This document shows, one piece after another, positions 50,075-59,364 of a stretch of 64,000 bases of DNA. This stretch comes from Acidovorax sp. RAC01 (GTDB taxonomy: Bacteria > Pseudomonadota > Gammaproteobacteria > Burkholderiales > Burkholderiaceae_C), in contig NZ_CP016447.1 in assembly GCF_001714725.1 (NCBI RefSeq), positions 2,371,001-2,435,000 of the forward strand. The letters run 5' to 3'. Each line of letters begins with the position of its first letter. Positions within the stretch are counted from its first letter, which is position 1. A program made the position numbers and the translations under genes. The notes under the pieces are model-generated. The model did no database searches, had not been told where the DNA came from, and saw only the letters and a program-made list of their open reading frames with translations.

Positions 50075-50692
50075 CTAGATGTAGTGTGCTGTGGTGGTCA
50101 TCACCTTGGCTGCCACACGCATGGCGCCGCGGACCGGGACCGGCAACGTCAGGGCGCCTGACGCACGCGCTTCGGCCGCGTGGCGCTCCTCATCGACCTT
50201 CATCCGGGCGACCACGGCGCGCGACGCGAGATCGCCCTCGGGCAGCCGGTGCAGGTGGCCTTGCAGGTGGGCGGCGACCTGATTTTCCGTCTCGACCACA
50301 AAACCCAGGCTGGCCCGGTCACTCACCTTGGCTGCCACTAGCCCGAGCGCAAAAGCACCCGCAAACCAAAGTGGATTCAGGATGCTCGGCCGTGCGCCAA
50401 GTGCGTCGAGCCGCTCGCGCGTCCAGGCAAGGTGGTCCGTTTCCTCGCGGGCAGCGGCAAGCAGATGCTCGCGCAATTGCCGGTCCTTCGTAACAGCTGC
50501 CTGGGCGGTGTAAAGCGCCTGGGCACAGACCTCGCCGACATGGTTGACCCGCATCAAGGCGCCAGACAGCTGTTTCTCCGCCGGACTCAGGTCTGCCTCC
50601 ACCATGCCTTGGGCTGGCGTGACGGCGGACGCGCGGGGCGTGGCAAACAGCGTGCGCAGGGCGGAGTCTGCAGCGTTGATGAAAGAATCCAC
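50075..50692 (-). CDS. coq7: Coq7, 3-demethoxyubiquinol 3-hydroxylase
   Basis: Ferritin-like di-iron hydroxylase of 205 residues in ubiquinone synthesis, membrane-associated. Iron ligands appear in [33 protein letters not shown] and DEERHAAEA. The GTG start at 50692 has a perfect AGGAGG 6 bases upstream, which decides the start over the open frame further up. The protein belongs to the Coq7/UbiF-replacing family common in betaproteobacteria. Confidence 0.94.
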   Translation of the reverse strand: MDSFINAADSALRTLFATPRASAVTPAQGMVEADLSPAEKQLSGALMRVNHVGEVCAQALYTAQAAVTKDRQLREHLLAAAREETDHLAWTRERLDALGARPSILNPLWFAGAFALGLVAAKVSDRASLGFVVETENQVAAHLQGHLHRLPEGDLASRAVVARMKVDEERHAAEARASGALTLPVPVRGAMRVAAKVMTTTAHYI

Positions 50693-51008
50693 CGAAATCC
50701 TCCTGGCGGCAAGGGCGCCGCAACACACATTTCATTTCGAAACAATACGTCCCCGCTTGGGGAGCGGTTTCGCTCTCGCAAGCCTGGATTTTGCCGTGTC
50801 TTTGGGAACTGTTGCAGCACTGCAACGGATTTCCTCTTTCGCGGAGTTTGTGGGTGAATTCCTTTGCGAAACCGGTCCGGGTCTGGTGCAATAAGAGCAA
50901 CTTCCCCACCAGGAGGTTGGCCCGGGGAACCGGCGGGACTGTGCAGGTGTGCTTTCACCATAGACCCCCCGTACCGGCGCCCTATGTTTAACCTTGGAGT
51001 AACTCGCA
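50693..51008. other. 316-base gap between coq7 and the porin gene
   Basis: Must hold the divergent coq7 promoter and the strong porin promoter. I could not fix a well-spaced -35/-10 pair. The porin has TTGGAG 8 bases before its ATG. An ACCAGGAGG string at 50919 is not followed by a usable start. Confidence 0.4.
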
Positions 51009-52055
51009 ATGAAAAAATCCCTGATTGCCCTGGCTGTGCTGGCTGCTTCCGGCGCTGCAATGGCTCAATCTTCCGTGACGCTGTTCGGCGTGGTTGATGC
51101 AACCTACGCTTACGGCAACGGTAGCGTCGCTAACCGCTCGCAACTGACGAACTCCGGCTACAACAGCAGCCGTCTGGGTTTCCGCGGCGTTGAAGATCTG
51201 GGTGGCGGCATGTCCGCTTCTTTCTGGCTCGAAGCCGGCCTGAACAACGACAACGGTTCCGGCGCTCTGACCCCCACGAACAACCAAGGTGCTACCACCG
51301 GCGGTGGCGGCCTGACTTTCAACCGTCGCTCGACGGTCAGCCTGAACGGCGGCTTCGGTGAAGTTCGTCTGGGCCGTGACTACACCCCCCAATTCTGGAA
51401 CCTGACTGTGTTCGATCCGTTCGGCACGAACGGTGTTGGCACGACCCAAACCCTGAACTCCGGTCTGGGTGGCCCAACGGCAGTTCGTGCTTCGAACTCC
51501 ATCGGCTACTTCCTGCCAGGCAAGCTGGGCGGTTTTTACGGCCAAGCCCAGTACTACATGGGTGAAAACCTGAGCAACGTGGCGAACAAGAAGGACGGCA
51601 ACGGCATGGCCCTGCGCGTCGGTTACGCCAACGGTCCTATCAACGTCGCTCTGGCTCTGTCGGAAACGAAGTTCCTGGCTGGTGACATCCAGTCGATCAA
51701 CTTCGGCGGCCAGTACGATCTGGGCGTTGCCAAGATCATGGCTCACTACAGCCAAGACGAAATCGACGGCGGCGCAGACGGCAAGGGCTTCCTGATCGGT
51801 GGTCTGGTGCCTATGGGCGCTGGCGAAGTTCGCCTGTCGTACTCCACGTACAAGATCGACACCGTCGGTGCTGACCCACGCAGCAACAAGCTGGCTCTGG
51901 GCTACGTGCACAACCTGTCGAAGCGTACGGCTCTGTACACGACCGTTGCTCGCGTGACCAACAAGAACGGCGCTGCACAAGCTCTGAACGGTTCCGTGAC
52001 TGCTGCTAACCGTAACTCCACCGGTTACGACTTCGGTATCCGTCACAGCTTCTAA
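51009..52055 (+). CDS. Gram-negative porin, Omp32-like
   Basis: Trimeric outer-membrane porin of 348 residues. A signal peptide (MKKSLIALAVLAASGAAMA, cleaved before QSSVTLFG) precedes a 16-strand barrel. It has SSRLGFRGVEDLGGGM, the arginine-rich strand region FNRRSTVSLNGGFGEVRLGRD typical of beta-proteobacterial anion-selective porins, and the C-terminal Phe (FGIRHSF) recognised by BamA. Codon use is unlike the neighbours, with many GCT, GTT, GGT and CGT codons, the pattern of a very highly expressed gene. It ends at a strong terminator. Confidence 0.95.
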   Translation: MKKSLIALAVLAASGAAMAQSSVTLFGVVDATYAYGNGSVANRSQLTNSGYNSSRLGFRGVEDLGGGMSASFWLEAGLNNDNGSGALTPTNNQGATTGGGGLTFNRRSTVSLNGGFGEVRLGRDYTPQFWNLTVFDPFGTNGVGTTQTLNSGLGGPTAVRASNSIGYFLPGKLGGFYGQAQYYMGENLSNVANKKDGNGMALRVGYANGPINVALALSETKFLAGDIQSINFGGQYDLGVAKIMAHYSQDEIDGGADGKGFLIGGLVPMGAGEVRLSYSTYKIDTVGADPRSNKLALGYVHNLSKRTALYTTVARVTNKNGAAQALNGSVTAANRNSTGYDFGIRHSF

Positions 52056-52094
52056 TTCAACAGCTGGCCTTGCGCCAGTTGTCGAAGTAAGCTT

Positions 52095-52121
52095 AAAAAG
52101 CCGCCCTCGGGCGGCTTTTTG
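52095..52121. terminator. Intrinsic terminator after the porin gene
   Basis: AAAAAGCCGCC then a CTCG loop and GGCGGCTTTTT: a perfect stem flanked by A and T runs, 40 bases after the porin stop. Confidence 0.95.
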
Positions 52122-52548
52122 CATTGCGCTTCTTTCCTCTCTCCCGCCCTGAGACAGGGCAGGACGCCTGGCACTACCCCCGGTGCATGCACTGCTGTGG
52201 CCTTCTCTCCAGGGTGTCACTGTTGTGCGGCCGCACGCCGCAGGTGCGGCTACCAGGATTGCAGCCGCACGCCTTTGTGAACGTGTAACCCAGGCTACAC
52301 GTCTCCAGCCTCCCGCTCGTTAACAATGCCTCTGGGCATCCTTCGTTCCAAAGGAGCACGGGTTTTTCAAGGACGGTGAAGTCTTCGGCGCTGTTCGCGC
52401 GGTCCGCGAATGCTGGCATCGACCTTGCAAGGGAATCCCCTGCGAACAAGCGCAGATAGGCCCTTCATTGCGCGCGGGATTCAGGGATTTCCCGTTAGCA
52501 ATAGAGGAACCTTTCCTGCATAGTAAAATTTTTATTCAAGAGGGTTTC
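52122..52548. other. Non-coding gap before the peptide transporter operon
   Basis: About 430 bases with no recognisable gene. It has GCCGCAC-type inverted and direct repeats around 52228-52270, able to fold, and an AT-rich stretch (TAGTAAAATTTTTATTC, 52521-52537) just upstream of the AGAGGG ribosome site of the next gene. The latter may contain a -10 box. A leader RNA or regulatory RNA is possible. Confidence 0.4.
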
Positions 52549-54129
52549 ATGAAACTCAAGTACCGTCTTTTGTCGGTTGCCGCTGCGGCTGCACTGCTCG
52601 TTACCCCTGCAGTGCAGGCAAAGACCTTCAAGTGGGCAAGTCAGGGCGAAATCTCCACGTGGGACATCCACTCGCAAAACAATGCGCTGCAAAACGGCAT
52701 TCATGCCAATGTCTATGAGAGCCTTGTCTACTACAACAGCAAGACGTTTGAGGTAGAGCCGGTACTGGCGACTGCGTGGAAAGAAGTCACTCCAACCCAG
52801 ATCCGTTTCAGTCTGCGCCAGGGCGTGAAGTTCCACGATGGATCGACCTTTACCGCCGACGACGCTGTCTACTCGCTGCAGCGCGCGATGGCCAAGACTT
52901 CCAACTTCACTCCCTACGTCCAGGGCATCAGCAAGGTGAACAAGGTCGACAATCAGACCGTCGACGTCATCCTGAGTGCACCCAATCCGGTACTGTTGCG
53001 CCAGATGACCGAGCTGCGCATGATGAGCAAGGCCTGGGCCGAAAAGAACAAGTCGGTGGAACCCAAGGACATCAAGGGCAGCGACGAGAACTTTGCCCAC
53101 CGCAATGCGATGGGTACCGGTCCTTACGTGCTGGATTCCTGGCAGCCCGACGTCAAGATGGTGTTCAAGCGCAACCCCAACTGGTGGGGCAAGATGGACG
53201 GCAACGTGACCGAGATTGTGTACACGCCCATCAAGTCGAACGCCACACGCATTGCAGCGCTGATTTCGGGTGAAGTGGACATGGTTCTCGACCCCACGCC
53301 CCAGGATCTGGGCCGCCTGCGCGCAAGCCCAGAGCTGAAGGTGATCGACGGCGTCGAAAACCGCACCATCTTCCTTGGCATGGACCAGTTCCGCGAAGAA
53401 CTGCCAGGCTCCAACATCAAGGGCAAGAACCCCCTGAAGGATGTGCGTGTGCGCAAGGCGCTCTACCAGGCGATCGATGCCGACACCATTTCGCGCAACA
53501 TCATGCGCGGCCTGGGCAAGCCCACCGGCACCATCGTGGCGCCGCAAGTGGCGGGCTACACCGAAGCTGTGGGCAAGCGCTTCCCGTACAGCGTCGATGC
53601 TGCCAAGAAGCTGCTGACCGAAGCCGGCTACCCCGACGGTTTTGAGGTCGACTTTGCCTGCCCCAACAACCGCTACATCAACGACGAAGCCATCTGCCAG
53701 GCCGTGACCGCCATGTGGTCACGCATTGGCGTGAAGGCCAAGCTGCGCACGCTGCCGCTGGTCAACTACTTCCCGATGATCCAGCGCTACGAAGCCAGCA
53801 TCTACATGCTGGGCTGGGGTGTGCCAACGTTTGACGCGCTGTACAGCCTGCAGTCGCTGGTGCGCACGGTGGGCCAGGGCGGTGACGGCAACTACAACGT
53901 GGGTCGTTACAGTAACCAGCGCATGGACTACCTGGTCGACCGCATCAAGGCCGAGACCGATGCGCCCGTGCGGGCCCGCATGCTGACCGAAGCGCTGCAA
54001 CTCTCCAACGACACGGTCTCGCACATTCCGCTGCACGACCAGGTGATCCCCTGGGCGATGAAGAAAAACATCGAACTGGTGCACCGCGCGGACAACCGTG
54101 TGGACATGCGCACCGTCAAGGTGAACTGA
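52549..54129 (+). CDS. Peptide ABC transporter substrate-binding protein, family 5 (first copy)
   Basis: Periplasmic SBP of 526 residues with signal peptide MKLKYRLLSVAAAAALLVTPAVQA. It shows the family 5 core FSLRQGVKFHDGSTFTADDAVYSLQRAM, NAMGTGPYVLDSW and VRKALYQAIDADTI. It binds oligopeptides or similar amides and delivers them to DppBC. It is paralogous to the second SBP at 56707: RTIFLGMDQ, KGKNP and the VRKALYQAID segment are shared. A strong terminator follows, so it is likely made in excess over the permease. Confidence 0.92.
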   Translation: MKLKYRLLSVAAAAALLVTPAVQAKTFKWASQGEISTWDIHSQNNALQNGIHANVYESLVYYNSKTFEVEPVLATAWKEVTPTQIRFSLRQGVKFHDGSTFTADDAVYSLQRAMAKTSNFTPYVQGISKVNKVDNQTVDVILSAPNPVLLRQMTELRMMSKAWAEKNKSVEPKDIKGSDENFAHRNAMGTGPYVLDSWQPDVKMVFKRNPNWWGKMDGNVTEIVYTPIKSNATRIAALISGEVDMVLDPTPQDLGRLRASPELKVIDGVENRTIFLGMDQFREELPGSNIKGKNPLKDVRVRKALYQAIDADTISRNIMRGLGKPTGTIVAPQVAGYTEAVGKRFPYSVDAAKKLLTEAGYPDGFEVDFACPNNRYINDEAICQAVTAMWSRIGVKAKLRTLPLVNYFPMIQRYEASIYMLGWGVPTFDALYSLQSLVRTVGQGGDGNYNVGRYSNQRMDYLVDRIKAETDAPVRARMLTEALQLSNDTVSHIPLHDQVIPWAMKKNIELVHRADNRVDMRTVKVN

Positions 54130-54155
54130 CCCACCGCCCGCCCACACACTGGGCA

Positions 54156-54196
54156 AGAGCAAGGGTCGCATGGTTTCCGCGACCCTTGCTCTTTTT
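54156..54196 (+). terminator. Strong intrinsic terminator between SBP gene and dppB
   Basis: A perfect 14-bp stem AGAGCAAGGGTCGC/GCGACCCTTGCTCT with a 9-base loop, followed by TTTT. It lies inside the transporter operon, so it would let most transcripts end after the binding-protein gene and only some reach the permease genes. Confidence 0.93.
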
Positions 54197-54286
54197 GGTT
54201 TAACCTGCCTGCGTATTGCCCCCACAGCGCCAACCCCGCCAAAAGCGGTGTTGGCGTTCCTATCGAACACACACTCGACTTCTCTG

Positions 54287-55267
54287 ATGCTCGCCTTCAT
54301 ATTGCGCCGCCTGCTCCAGGCAGTGGTTGTCATGGTCACGGTGGCCTTTATCTCCTTCATGCTGTTCCAGTACGTCGGAGACCCCGTGGTGTTTCTTCTC
54401 GGACAGGACGCCACCCCCGAACAGGTTCGCGAACTCCGCGCCCAGCTCGGTCTCGACAAACCTTTCTTCGTGCAGTTCGGTCACTTTCTGGTGAATGCGG
54501 CACAGGGCGAATTCGGCCTGAGCCTGCGCCAGGGCGCCAAAGTTTCCCGTCTGATCGCCGAGCGCTTCCCGGCCACGCTGGAGCTGGCCCTGGTGGCCGC
54601 CTTCATGGCCCTGGTCATCGGCGTGCCGATGGGCGTGTACGCAGCGCTCAAGCGCGGTACGTTCACCAGCCAGGTGTTCATGACCCTGTCGCTGCTCGGC
54701 GTGTCGCTGCCCACCTTCCTGATCGGCATCCTGCTGATCCTGGTGTTTGCCGTGACGCTGGGCTGGTTCCCGAGCTTCGGGCGCGGCGAGGTGGTGCAGA
54801 TGGGCTGGTGGAGTACCGGCCTGCTCAAGGCCAAGGGCTGGCACCACATCATCCTGCCGGCCATCACGCTGGCCATCTTCCAGCTCACGCTGATCATGCG
54901 GCTGGTGCGTGCCGAAATGCTGGAGGTGCTGCGCACCGACTACATCAAGTTTGCGCGCGCCCGGGGCCTGTCCAACCGGGCCATCCACTTCGGTCATGCG
55001 CTGAAGAACACGCTCGTGCCGGTGATGACCATCACCGGGCTGCAGCTCGGTGGCCTGATCGCGTTTGCCATCATCACCGAGACCGTGTTCCAGTGGCCCG
55101 GCATGGGCCTCCTCTTCATCCAGGCGGTGACGTTTGCCGACATCCCTGTGATGGCTGCGTACCTGTGCCTGATTGCCCTGATCTTCGTGGTGATCAATCT
55201 GGTGGTGGACCTGCTGTACTTTGCCGTGGATCCACGCCTGCGTGTGGGCAAGGCCGGAGGACACTAG
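54287..55267 (+). CDS. dppB: Peptide ABC transporter permease, DppB type
   Basis: Inner-membrane permease of 326 residues with six hydrophobic segments. MLAFILRRLLQAVVVMVTVAFISF opens the protein, and the EAA loop that contacts the ATPases is around RTDYIKFARARGLSNRAIHFGHALKN. ATG 54287 is chosen for family length, although no good ribosome site is seen; an ATG at 54170 sits in the terminator hairpin and is rejected. It pairs with DppC, encoded 3.1 kb downstream. Confidence 0.94.
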   Translation: MLAFILRRLLQAVVVMVTVAFISFMLFQYVGDPVVFLLGQDATPEQVRELRAQLGLDKPFFVQFGHFLVNAAQGEFGLSLRQGAKVSRLIAERFPATLELALVAAFMALVIGVPMGVYAALKRGTFTSQVFMTLSLLGVSLPTFLIGILLILVFAVTLGWFPSFGRGEVVQMGWWSTGLLKAKGWHHIILPAITLAIFQLTLIMRLVRAEMLEVLRTDYIKFARARGLSNRAIHFGHALKNTLVPVMTITGLQLGGLIAFAIITETVFQWPGMGLLFIQAVTFADIPVMAAYLCLIALIFVVINLVVDLLYFAVDPRLRVGKAGGH

Positions 55268-55276
55268 ACATGAAGC

Positions 55277-55360
55277 ACCCCCTGAGTCGCCTGCGGCGCC
55301 TTCCCCCTCAAGGGGGACGACACCCTCGCTGCGGGGCGGCCCTTGCCCGGTGTCCCCAGC
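55277..55360 (+). repeat. GC-rich dispersed repeat between dppB and the amidohydrolase gene
   Basis: ACCCCCTGAGTCGC, CGCCTTCCCCCTCAAGGGGGACG, then GCTGCGGGGCGGCCCTTGC. It matches 44101-44176 block by block in the opposite orientation. It can form a CCCCCT/AGGGGG hairpin and fills most of the 150-base gap. Confidence 0.78.
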
Positions 55361-55417
55361 AGGTGCAACACCCCTGCGGGGCGTTGCCGCTATCGCACAG
55401 CCCGCTGGACGCTTGAC

Positions 55418-56635
55418 ATGCAGTCGCTTCGATACAAAGCCGGCGGACGGGTGTTTGCGCACATTGCGCAGTACCACCCCGAGCTGACCGCGCTGCGCCG
55501 CGACCTGCATGCCCACCCCGAGCTGGGGTTTGAAGAGGTCTACACCAGCAGCCGGGTGAAAGAGGCCTTGAAGCTCTGCGGCGTGGACGAAATCCATGAC
55601 GGCATCGGGCGCACCGGCGTGGTGGGCGTGATTCGCGGCCGCAGTACGGCCAGCGGTTCGATGGTGGGCCTGCGCGCAGACATGGACGCGCTGCCCCTGG
55701 CCGAGCACAACGACTTTTCCTGGAAGTCGTGCAAGCCCGGTCTGATGCACGGCTGCGGCCACGACGGGCACACGGCCATGCTGGTGGGCGCTGCCCGGTA
55801 TCTGGCCGAGACCCGCAACTTTGACGGCACGGCCGTGCTGGTGTTTCAGCCAGGCGAGGAAGGCTTTGCAGGCGCGCGCGTGATGATGGAAGACGGTCTG
55901 TTTGACCGCTTTCCAGTCCAGTCGATCTATGCCATGCACAACTGGCCGGCGATGAAGCCGGGCACGGTGGGCATCAACGCGGGGCCGATGATGGCCGCGG
56001 CCGACCGCATCACCATCGAGATCACGGGCCGCGGTGGGCATGGTGCGCACGCTTACCAGACAGTGGACGTACTGCTGGTGGCCGCACACATCATCACCGC
56101 GGCGCAGAGCATCGTCTCGCGCAACGTGCGACCCATCGAAAGCGCGGTGGTCAGCCTGTGCGCCATGCAGGCCGGTGACCTGGGCGCCTTCAGCGTGCTG
56201 CCGGGCTCGGCCACCCTGGTGGGTACCGTGCGCACGTTTGATCCTGTGGTGCAGGAGATGGTGGAAAAGCGCCTCAAGGAGCTGTGCAACGCGATTGCGC
56301 TGGGCTTTGGTGCCACTGCCACCGTTCACTACGAGCACATCTACCCGGCCACGATCAACAGCGAGCCCGAGGCTGTTTTTGCCGGCGATGTGGCCGAGTC
56401 CCTGCTGGGCGCCGACCATGTGGTGCGCGACCTCGAGCCCAGCATGGGCGCCGAGGACTTCTCCTTCATGCTGCAGACCAAGCCCGGCGCTTATCTGCGC
56501 ATTGGCCAGGGCACGGGCGCGAGCGGCAGCGCCCTGCACAACAGCCGCTACGACTTCAACGACGACATCCTGCCCCTGGGTTCGGCCTTGCATGCCAGCC
56601 TGATAGAGCAGTCGATGCCACTGCCCACGCTGTAG
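55418..56635 (+). CDS. M20D family amidohydrolase (hippurate-hydrolase-like)
   Basis: Cytoplasmic dizinc amidohydrolase of 405 residues. LRRDLHAHPELGFEE opens the core, HGCGHDGHTAML gives metal ligands, FQPGEEGFAGA holds the catalytic Glu, and GRGGHGAHAY lies in the dimer domain. PSMGAEDFSFML is near the C-terminus. M20D enzymes cleave N-acyl amino acids such as hippurate or N-acetyl amino acids. Its place between transporter genes suggests it acts on the imported substrate. The start ATG 55418 follows the GC-rich repeat. Confidence 0.9.
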   Translation: MQSLRYKAGGRVFAHIAQYHPELTALRRDLHAHPELGFEEVYTSSRVKEALKLCGVDEIHDGIGRTGVVGVIRGRSTASGSMVGLRADMDALPLAEHNDFSWKSCKPGLMHGCGHDGHTAMLVGAARYLAETRNFDGTAVLVFQPGEEGFAGARVMMEDGLFDRFPVQSIYAMHNWPAMKPGTVGINAGPMMAAADRITIEITGRGGHGAHAYQTVDVLLVAAHIITAAQSIVSRNVRPIESAVVSLCAMQAGDLGAFSVLPGSATLVGTVRTFDPVVQEMVEKRLKELCNAIALGFGATATVHYEHIYPATINSEPEAVFAGDVAESLLGADHVVRDLEPSMGAEDFSFMLQTKPGAYLRIGQGTGASGSALHNSRYDFNDDILPLGSALHASLIEQSMPLPTL

Positions 56636-56706
56636 GGCAGACACCTTTTCTTTATGCATACGCAAGCGCAGCCGCTTTCGCACCCATCCACCACCAGGAG
56701 ATCTCC

Positions 56707-58290
56707 ATGAGTTTTCAAAAGAAAGTTGCCCTGACGGCCCTGTTTGCAGCGCTCGCAACCACTGGCGTCGTCGCCAGTGCGCAGACCATCCGGATCGCCA
56801 ATCAGGGCGACGCCCTGTCGATGGACCCGCATTCGCTCAATGAATCCCTGCAACTGAGCGTGACCAGCAACGTGTACGAGCCTCTGGTCGGCCGCAACAA
56901 GGACCTGAGCCTGGCCCCCGCCCTGGCCACGGCCTGGAAGCAGACCTCGCCCACCGTATGGCGCTTCGAGCTGCGCAAGGGCGTGCAATTCCATGACGGT
57001 ACGCCGTTCACGGCCGACGACGTGGTTTTCAGTTTCGGCCGCATGAAGGGCGAAGGCTCCGACATGCGCGCCACCAACAGCGACGTGAAGACCGTTCGCA
57101 AGATCGACGACCACACGGTTGAGATCGAGACCGTTGCGCCCCAGCCCATCCTGCCCGACGTGATCACCACCTCGTACATCATGAGCAGGAAGTGGTGCGA
57201 GACCAACCAGGCCGTCAACCCGGTGGATCGCCGCAAGGGAATCGAGAACGCCGCATCGTTCCGCGCCAACGGCACGGGCCCCTACCGCCTGCGCGAGCGC
57301 CAGCCCAACGTGCGCACGGTGTTCGTGCGCAACGGCGCCTACTGGGGCAAGATCGAAGGCAACGCCACCGAAATCGTCTTCACTCCCATCGGCAACGACG
57401 CGACCCGCGTAGCCGCCCTGCTGTCGGGCGAGATCGACGTGATGGAACCCGTGCCTGTGCAGGACATCGAGCGCATCAACAGCAGCCCCAATGCCCGCGC
57501 CATCACCGGCCCCGAGCTGCGCACCATCTTCCTGGGCATGGACCAGAAGCGCGACGAGCTGCTGTACTCCAGCGTCAAGGGCAAGAACCCCTTCAAGGAC
57601 AAGCGCGTGCGCCAGGCCTTCTACCAGGCTATCGATATTGACGGCATCAAGCGCACCGTGATGCGCGGTGCCTCCAACCCGTCGGCGCTGATGGTCGGCC
57701 CAGGCATCAACGGCTTCATGCCGGATGCCAAGCGCCTGCCGTACGACGTGGAAGCCGCCAAGAAGCTGATGGCAGAAGCCGGTTACCCCAACGGCTTTGA
57801 AGTCACCATGAACTGCCCGAACGACCGTTATGTGAACGATGGCCGCATCTGCCAGACCGTGGCCGCCAACCTGGCGCGCATCAACGTCAAGATCAACCTG
57901 GCTGCCGAGACCAAGGGCACGTACTTCCCCAAGGTGCTGCGCCGCGACACCAGCTTCTACATGCTGGGCTGGACGCCCACTACGTATGACGCGCACAACG
58001 CGCTCAACGCATTGATGATCTGCCCCGAAGACAAGGGCGGTGCCGGCCAGTTCAACCTGGGCGCTTATTGCAACCCCAAGCTCGATGAGCTGACCAAGCA
58101 GATCCAGGTCGAGACCGACAAGGCCAAGCGCAACGCCATGATCAAGGAAGCGTTTGACATCCATTCCGCCGACATCGGCCACCTGCCGCTGCACCAGCAG
58201 GCACTGGCCTGGGGCGTGAAGAAGAACGTCAAGCTGGTGCAGCTGGCCGACAACTACATGCCCTTCAAGTGGATGAGCATCGAGAAGTAA
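56707..58290 (+). CDS. Peptide ABC transporter substrate-binding protein, family 5 (second copy)
   Basis: Periplasmic SBP of 527 residues with signal peptide MSFQKKVALTALFAALATTGVVASA. It has FELRKGVQFHDGTPFTADDVVFSFGRM, NGTGPYRLRE, LLSGEIDVMEPVPVQDIERI and VRQAFYQAIDIDGI. It shares many motifs with the first SBP but differs in the pocket region, so the pair probably widens the range of ligands for one permease. AGGAG lies 7 bases before the ATG. No terminator is seen between it and dppC. Confidence 0.92.
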   Translation: MSFQKKVALTALFAALATTGVVASAQTIRIANQGDALSMDPHSLNESLQLSVTSNVYEPLVGRNKDLSLAPALATAWKQTSPTVWRFELRKGVQFHDGTPFTADDVVFSFGRMKGEGSDMRATNSDVKTVRKIDDHTVEIETVAPQPILPDVITTSYIMSRKWCETNQAVNPVDRRKGIENAASFRANGTGPYRLRERQPNVRTVFVRNGAYWGKIEGNATEIVFTPIGNDATRVAALLSGEIDVMEPVPVQDIERINSSPNARAITGPELRTIFLGMDQKRDELLYSSVKGKNPFKDKRVRQAFYQAIDIDGIKRTVMRGASNPSALMVGPGINGFMPDAKRLPYDVEAAKKLMAEAGYPNGFEVTMNCPNDRYVNDGRICQTVAANLARINVKINLAAETKGTYFPKVLRRDTSFYMLGWTPTTYDAHNALNALMICPEDKGGAGQFNLGAYCNPKLDELTKQIQVETDKAKRNAMIKEAFDIHSADIGHLPLHQQALAWGVKKNVKLVQLADNYMPFKWMSIEK

Positions 58291-58421
58291 GCCAGGCCCC
58301 TGGCCTTGCAGACCGCGCTATCTTTTTTCCCCGAGAACCGAACCACGGTGATTGAGCCCACAGGGCGACGCATGGCCGCTACCCGCGCCCTGCGTCGCCG
58401 CATGTTTACTGGTTTCCCACA

Positions 58422-59333
58422 ATGAAAACTACCCTTGCCCGCTGGTTGGACAGCGACGTTGGCTACAGCTTCCGCACATCGCCGGTGGCCATGCTCGCGG
58501 CCACCATTGCGCTGATCTGCGTTTTTTGCTCCCTGTTTGCCGGCTGGGTTGCACCGCACAACCCCTTCAACCTCGCGTCCCTTGAACTGAGCGACGCCCG
58601 TCTGCCCCCCGCGTGGATTGCCGAAGGCTCCACCAAGTACCTGCTGGGTACCGACGACCAGGGCCGCGACATCCTCTCGGCACTGATCTACGGCGCCCGC
58701 ATCTCGCTGGTGGTTGGCCTGGCCTCGGTGCTGCTGTCCGTCGTGGTGGGGGTCTCGTTCGGCCTGCTGGCAGGCTTTCGCGGCGGCTGGATCGACGCTG
58801 TGCTCATGCGCCTGTGCGACGTGATGCTTTCGTTCCCGGCCATTTTGGTGGCTTTGCTGATTGCCGGCGTGGGCCGGGCGCTCTTCCCCAACGCACATGA
58901 ATCGCTGGCGTTTGGCGTGCTGATCATCTCGATCTCCCTGACCGGCTGGGTGCAGTACGCGCGCACGGTGCGCGGCTCCACGCTGGTCGAGCGCAACAAG
59001 GAATACGTGCAGGCCGCCCGCGTGACGGGCGTGTCGCCGCTGCGCATCATGCGCAAGCACGTGCTGCCCAACGTGATGGGCCCGGTGCTGGTGCTGGCCA
59101 CCATCCAGGTGGCCACGGCCATCATCACCGAGGCCACGCTGTCATTCCTTGGGGTGGGCGCGCCGCCGACCTCGCCTTCGCTGGGCACGCTGATCCGCAT
59201 CGGCAACGACTACCTGTTCTCAGGCGAATGGTGGATCACTGTCTTCCCGGGCGCCATGCTGGTGCTGATTGCCCTGTCGGTGAACCTGCTGGGCGACTGG
59301 CTGCGTGATGCCCTCAACCCCCGTCTTCGTTGA
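58422..59333 (+). CDS. dppC: Peptide ABC transporter permease, DppC type
   Basis: Inner-membrane permease of 303 residues with six hydrophobic segments. LLGTDDQGRDILSALIYGARISL is the DppC signature, and the EAA loop is around EYVQAARVTGVSPLRIMRKHVLPN. It forms the channel with DppB and ends 31 bases before dppD. Confidence 0.95.
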   Translation: MKTTLARWLDSDVGYSFRTSPVAMLAATIALICVFCSLFAGWVAPHNPFNLASLELSDARLPPAWIAEGSTKYLLGTDDQGRDILSALIYGARISLVVGLASVLLSVVVGVSFGLLAGFRGGWIDAVLMRLCDVMLSFPAILVALLIAGVGRALFPNAHESLAFGVLIISISLTGWVQYARTVRGSTLVERNKEYVQAARVTGVSPLRIMRKHVLPNVMGPVLVLATIQVATAIITEATLSFLGVGAPPTSPSLGTLIRIGNDYLFSGEWWITVFPGAMLVLIALSVNLLGDWLRDALNPRLR

Positions 59334-59364
59334 GCCCGACCAGAACAATAAAAACGACCATCCC

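Noticed and set aside
50988..52220. 410-codon open frame antisense to the porin
   Set aside because: It is caused by the porin's codon bias; no start site or domain supports it.
54170..54286. Upstream ATG for dppB at 54170
   Set aside because: It lies within the loop of the strong terminator and would add 39 residues with no homology ahead of the conserved N-terminus.
54260..56758. 832-codon open frame on the minus strand over dppB and the amidohydrolase
   Set aside because: It covers two well-supported genes on the other strand and reads as His/Arg/Gln-rich low-complexity sequence.
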